From Bryopsis sp. KO-2023 (Eukaryota > Chlorophyta > Ulvophyceae > Bryopsidales > Bryopsidaceae), in contig BSYQ01000004.1 in assembly GCA_030272585.1 (NCBI GenBank), forward strand, positions 930,001 through 994,000: a stretch of DNA of 64,000 nt. The letters run 5' to 3'. How positions within the stretch are numbered: the stretch's first letter is position 1; every line of letters starts with the position of its first letter. The position numbers were made by a program, and so were the translations under genes. This document shows positions 59,301 through 64,000 of the stretch, piece after piece. The notes below the pieces were generated by a model that had not been told where the DNA came from, did not search any database, and was given only the letters and a program-made list of their open reading frames with translations.

Positions 59301-59835
59301 ATCGCATAGACATGTGTCTGACCTGGGCAATCACAGCAGGGGCAGAGTGAATGGCGATACCCCGAGCGTTGCCCATAGAAAGGATTTCGAATCGTCGATG
59401 CTGGTGGGTCAGTCATTGGGGAGGGGATTGGGACGCATGGAGGGAAATCACAGAGGGCAGGTCGGTGGAGAACGTCAGCACCACAACCCGGTTTGGCATG
59501 TTCCGAAATCAAGGGGAAACAGAGGGGATAGCAATGGGTTCATTCCGCCAAACTCTTTGATTCACACGATGGCGACAGTTTCTGATCGGGAGGATGGTGC
59601 CATGAGGTCTAGTCGACATGAGATTCGAGGTGGAGGGGGTGTGGGTGCGTTGGAAAGATGGCCTGGGGAGAATACCAGGAACAAAGTGTTGAAGAAAGAT
59701 ATATCAAGTCTGATGAACCTGTTGGCCAGGGGGGCGGTGGCCAATGGTGCTCAAGATGGATATAGAACGACGCAGGCAAACTCCAGCCCGAGGGAAATGA
59801 CCAATGCTGGGGGGAACATTCGACAGCTACAGTGA
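56359..59835 (+). CDS. E2F-like (atypical E2F/DEL-type) winged-helix protein
   Basis: Exons 56359-56392, 56465-56827, 56904-56996, 57101-57267, 57633-57720, 57968-58080 and 58219-58361 join in phase. Exon 8 (58448 to about 58509) and final exon 58757-59835 are less sure; the model gives about 713 aa. The E2F-type winged helix spans exons 4-5: EPKLSSFLRRFVENVAPARD, IQLSDLAFELGVAPRRLYNI, VTVLESLGIVEQGGEKGTFR, then WKG. The RRxYD DNA-contact motif reads RRLYN. A second winged-helix-like segment is in exons 6-7 (RKYVTLLQSKQVVHTTEAAE, then EIQISEIAGLLVELGLARKI), as in DEL/E2F7-8 proteins with two DNA-binding domains, but it is poorly conserved. No dimerisation or Rb-binding region was recognised. 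The last 357 codons are Ser/Gly/His-rich and disordered. A role in cell-cycle or endoreduplication control is inferred. Confidence 0.72.
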
Positions 59836-60692
59836 ATTATGATCATAGTTACGAGTTGAGGGGTAAGGGGGGACGGGGTTCACCCGCAAGTTTTGATTGT
59901 GTTGCTGAAAAAACCTTACTTGGGAAACGAGCTGGGCAATATGTGCATTAGTGATATTATCGAAAGCGATTCGGGGCGATTAACATTGGAAAAGCAAATG
60001 TGAGGTCAGGGTGGTTGGCGAAATGGGGCTGTTAGAATTTGGAGGGGGAAGAAGGGGAGGGGGGGAGTTGCTTGAAAAGGGAAGAGATTGTTTTGGACAA
60101 CATGGAATCAGAAGTCCGTTGAGGGTTTTATCCACAGCATTGCTCTTTTGCTCATTATAGCTATATATTATTGTGAACTTTTTGCTTTAGGGAGAGGGGT
60201 TTCGCTTTGCATCGTAGGCTGAACTGAGTTCATTTAGAAATGGCCCCTTTCATTTCATGCTGCCCTTTCAGATGGTTCAATCTTTTTTTGTCTTTTCATA
60301 TGTCCGTTTCTTTTTTTTTGTTTATCCATTCAGGAAGGACAGGGTGTATTGTTGAACAGATTTATGTATATATCATATTGGGAGTATTTTTTTCGGTCAA
60401 TTCTTGGGCGACCTGGGCAACCCCTTATGAATTTCAAAAGCAGAATAACCAGCGTTGATTTGGGGTGGTTCGATTGGGGCATCCTGTCAAATTTGGGTTG
60501 GTGTGAATTTTTCCACCTCGAATTTTCGTCTATTTTTGGAAGCTCCGATCAGCTTCTCAGTAGCGTCCAAAGATTACGTTGGAATAGATAACTTTGGCAG
60601 CTTTCGTTTGGTTCCACAGAAGAGCGCAACACACAAGGGAAAAAAAAGGAAAACAGAAAAAAAACTCGAGAAAGAAAGAAAGCAACTTCGAT
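59836..60692. other. intergenic region
   Basis: It contains the 3' flank of the E2F-like gene and the 5' flank of the IST1-like gene. No exon seen. Confidence 0.4.
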
Positions 60693-63317
60693 ATGTTCGG
60701 ACCGAGCTTCAAGTCCTCGAAGTGGTGAGCTGAAGTTGCTGTTTCTGTTCGGGAATTTTGCTTTTCCTCTTTTCTCGACTGATTTGGGTGGATGGAACTC
60801 CCTTCGCAGCAAAACGCAATGCAAGCTTTGCGTCAGCCGAATAAAGCTTCTCCGAAGCAAGAGGAACATTCAGGTGACGAACGAATGGGTTGTTTTCTTC
60901 GTTTTGCATCCTCTCGCCACGCTTCTGGTTATTCTTATTGGATGGTGACTATCACGGCTGGTGCTGCTGCACCGCTTTCTTGAATCGACTCTTGACGAGC
61001 CTTGTCGAAACTATCCGCAGTTGGCGCAAATGCGGAAGGAAATCGGAGGCCTGCTACGCGATGGGAAAGACGAATACGCTTGGATTCGCGTCGAGGCCGT
61101 CCATCGCGAAAAGCTCCTGTTGACGGGCTACGAGATTCTGGAGCTGTACTTGGAACTGCTTGCTGTTCGCGCTCAGCTGTTAGAGAAGGCGAAAACGGCA
61201 CCCAAGGATATGATCGAGGCGCTGACGAGTTTGATGTATGCGGCCCCGAGAGTGTCGGACTTGCCCGAGCTTTTCGAGGTCAGAAAAATCGTCGCCATAA
61301 AGTTTGGAAGGGAGCTCGGGGTGGAGGGCCAGAAGGGGCAGGAGGGGGTGGAACCTCCCACGTGGCAAGTGGGTGAAAAAAATTTCTCAAGGAAAAGGAA
61401 ATCATTGTTTGGGCTGATTCTGCAAAAGGAACATTCGAAAAAGGCACTCAAATTAAAATTCGGATGAATTTTGGCTGTCTGCAATTCTTAAAATTTGTGC
61501 ATGTAGACAAGTCACTAAGTTCCTTTCCTTATTCATAAATAAACTCAATTGAAATTACATACAAAAGAAAACGAAGAACTGAGCTACCCACAGAACTCTT
61601 GTAAGGATTTAGTGCCGTTTAGTCATTGAAACAGAATTTTCGCCTTTTTGCTGCTGAATGGTGTTGAAAAACTGTTAATTCAGATTTCCTGCATTCTGTG
61701 CTTCCAATATTTGTCATGTTTTTATCTTGCCTGAACACGGCCTAGTCAAACCCAGAGCCAGGAATCATGAAAGGTCAATAAACAATCCATTGCTCCGACA
61801 CTTGCTCCAGGTGGTAGTGGTGTTGACCTGAAGTCCCCCCTTTCAGGTGAACATGAATTTGAGAAGATGTCTGGCTGTGGATGCCCCTGAGCCCGAAGAC
61901 AAGCTAACCCTGTTGTCTCAAATCGCCGAAGAGCAGCAAGTGGATTTTGATATTGAGGGGTATTCCCAGACGATCTACATGTCAGACCCCAGAGCCGAGA
62001 AGCTCATGGCACTCAGTGGAGGAATTGGTGAGCTCAATAGTCATAGTGTTGATGTACCTTTACAGGATGCAAAGGGCTGTTCGATTATTGACTGAGTTTC
62101 ATTTCGACTGGAAAGCACGGTTGCCAATCCTTGAGAAACCCTTGATGTTTTTTTGGGAAAGAGCATTTCAAAGTGCAAGCAAATGAAACTCGAATTGGTC
62201 CATGTGCTTTACAGGAGGGGGTGTGAAGGAGCCAGAACCGACAATTCCCTCCACTCCTGCGCCTCAACCCTCAGCTCATCCCGATGGGCCACCTCCTTCG
62301 ATACGATTCGCCCCAGCTGCAGCAGCTTCCCCTCCTTCGATACCATTTGCCCCAGTTTCAGCAGTTCCCCCCCAAGCACCACCTCCAGGGTGGAGCAAAG
62401 CTTTTGAGAACGCTGCACCAGTCGCCTATCCCTCTGACGGGGGGGAGCCAACACTTCCATATGGGGATTCTCACCCAACTGGTTCCACTGTCCTGCCACC
62501 AAGTAACCCAGACTTTGCTGTGCCGCACTATGGACCTTCTAAGGTGAGCAAAAGGATGAGATTCGCCCAGCTGTGTGTCATTTTAATAGATTGGGTTGGA
62601 CCAGTGAAAGCAAGCCTTGCCCTGGAAGCACTTCCTGGTGCCATTTGTTGCTGATTTACCAGCAGTCAGACATTCTATTTTTAGATAGAATAAGCGTCGC
62701 CACTTCAGTTTTTGGACCTGGGGGCATTTGTTGTTACTGATTTCCCAGCAGTCGGGCATTATATTTTTAGATAAAATAAGCGTAGCAACTTCAGTTTTTG
62801 GACCTGGTTCCCACGGAGTTGTGTGTTTCGTTGTGTCTGACAGGGTGAATACACCGATGCCCAACATGCAGCCACTGCAGCAATGAAAGCTGCCGAGGAT
62901 GCCAGAAAAGCTGCAGATGCTGCACAGATGTTCGCCTCTCAACGCTTGCCTGATGGGAGCGAACCCATGGACGTCGACAGCACCAAATCTGGATCCTCCT
63001 TTTCTAAAGGACCGCCGCCAAGCATGCAGGAGCAGTACCCCCCGAAAGGCTTCACAGTCAAATCTCCTGAAGAGCTGGAACAACAGTACAATGCTGCTCC
63101 GGGGGCACCAGAGAAAGGAGGTCCACCGACGGCACCCCCGGCTGGACCTGGTGATGGGGGTCTGCCTGACGTACCAACAAGAGCCCCTCCAAGGGGGGAT
63201 GTCGATGATTTGCCCGGGATTCAAGGGTTGCCGGGGAGTATGGATATGCCACCACCCAGCAATGAGTTGGAGGACCTGAATCAGAGGTTCGAAGACTTGA
63301 AGCGACGCGGTAACTGA
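60693..63317 (+). CDS. IST1L: IST1-like ESCRT-III regulator
   Basis: Six exons, 60693-60724, 60810-60873, 61021-61368, 61847-62027, 62215-62543 and 62844-63317, give 475 aa in phase. The Ist1 domain fills residues 1-190: MFGPSFKSSKCKTQCKLCVS, RIKLLRSKRNIQLAQMRKEI, WIRVEAVHREKLLLTGYEIL, MYAAPRVSDLPELFEVRKIV, then VNMNLRRCLAVDAPEPEDKL. A Pro/Ala-rich disordered region follows. The C-terminus LEDLNQRFEDLKRRGN is a MIT-interacting motif 1, which binds the MIT domain of Vps4 or LIP5. IST1 proteins adjust Vps4 disassembly of ESCRT-III on endosomes. The donor closing exon 3 is taken as caa|gtgggt, because it gives the better linker length. Intron 5 carries a tandem duplication. Confidence 0.93.
62634..62802. 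repeat. tandem duplication (about 85 bp x 2) in IST1 intron 5
   Basis: Copy 1 is 62634-62715 and copy 2 is 62716-62802. Both start with cctgg and share catttgttg, ccagcagtc, tttttagata and acttcagtttttgga. They differ at roughly 10-15% of positions plus small gaps, so the duplication is older than the USP 20-bp repeat. Confidence 0.88.
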
Positions 63318-64000
63318 GGAAGGACGAAAGGAAATCAAAATTTTGGTAGGGAGTAGGGGTCAACCAGCAAGGATGTATCTTGACAGAAAGGTCCCATCAT
63401 CAGAACAAAAAGTAGGGTTTTAGGTAGGGGTTTTTATGGGTTCGAGGTCGTAATGGAGTCGTGTACAATAGAGTTTATGTGGGGAGTTTTGTGTGGCCCT
63501 TTTAGACTTTGAGCAGCATTATTAATGATCAGTCTGTTTTGGGTTCGATGGGGTGTCTCTGTGAGGGCCTGGCTGGATAAACACTGTGAAACTTGTTGTA
63601 TTCGTGTTTAATATTTGGATTTGCATGGGAGGCAACGTAACTTGAAAAAGGATCTTCAAAGTCTCAAGAAAAATTTGCACAAAAATTAGCAGCAAAAAAC
63701 ACAGCTGTTCCCAGGACATGCTACACATTGCATACCATGCCAACCCCCCTTTCAAGAGAAAAATCTGAAAAATTCTACATCGCGTTTGTGAATTGCCACG
63801 ACGCTCTGCACGTTTTCGCAATCAAAACAATGACCTGAACTCAGGGGTGGGCTTTCAACCTCAACCTAATACATATAAAATACAAAAACGAAACACAGCA
63901 GCACTCCTCATCCAATCTAGATGATGGGAATCCTTTTATTCATGCAAACTCCCTCCTCCCTCCACCACCAACCCACCAGTGCATCACTGGATTCACAACT
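63318..64000. other. right edge, 3' flank of IST1 gene
   Basis: No gene recognised. The open minus-strand frame at 63522-63821 has no family resemblance. Confidence 0.4.

Overview
The window reads as nuclear DNA of a green-lineage (Viridiplantae) eukaryote. Genes are broken by GT-AG introns, and the window mixes a chloroplast-type cyclophilin (CYP28-like), a TPLATE-complex muniscin (TML-like), AP-4 sigma, a ZFN-type CCCH protein, a DTX-type MATE transporter and an atypical E2F. Moderate GC, short genes, small introns (67 bp to about 0.8 kb) and many homopolymer runs suggest an early-diverging streptophyte alga or bryophyte-grade genome rather than a GC-rich chlorophyte; this placement is inference. 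No prokaryotic operon, CRISPR array, tRNA, rRNA or intact transposon was seen. All splice structures were assembled by hand from GT-AG sites and reading-phase continuity; no transcript data were available.

Layout. 0.2-9.7 kb: an ankyrin/Rmt2-type methyltransferase (+), a CYP28-like isomerase (-), and a TML-like endocytic adaptor (+, 12 exons). 10.4-16.8 kb: a secretory block with a cysteine-periodic protein, a metallo-beta-lactamase-fold hydrolase, and two head-to-head secreted Cu/Zn superoxide dismutases. 17.6-26.6 kb: an mTERF protein, a gene of unknown family, a DUF1499 protein (-), mitochondrial ribosomal protein mL54 (-), and the AP-4 small subunit. 27.0-35.1 kb: a serpin, a multi-pass membrane protein, and a CCCH zinc-finger protein. 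35.1-40.3 kb: a 5-kb homopolymer-rich tract without a recognisable gene. 40.3-52.5 kb: an F-box/WD40 protein, a double universal-stress-domain protein, an ELMO protein (-), and a CW zinc-finger protein (-). 52.8-63.3 kb: a MATE transporter, an E2F-like winged-helix protein, and an IST1-like ESCRT-III regulator.

The genes do not form one pathway. Themes are membrane traffic (TML, AP-4 sigma, ELMO, IST1), secreted or stress-related functions (two SODs, MBL hydrolase, serpin, USP, MATE) and organelle maintenance (mTERF, mL54, CYP28). Four divergent gene pairs have start codons 340-594 bp apart, so shared promoters are likely. The least explained coding sequences are the cysteine-periodic secreted protein (10.4-12.0 kb), the unknown gene at 20.7-22.2 kb, the orphan membrane protein at 30.6-31.9 kb, and the serpin with an abnormal reactive-loop hinge.
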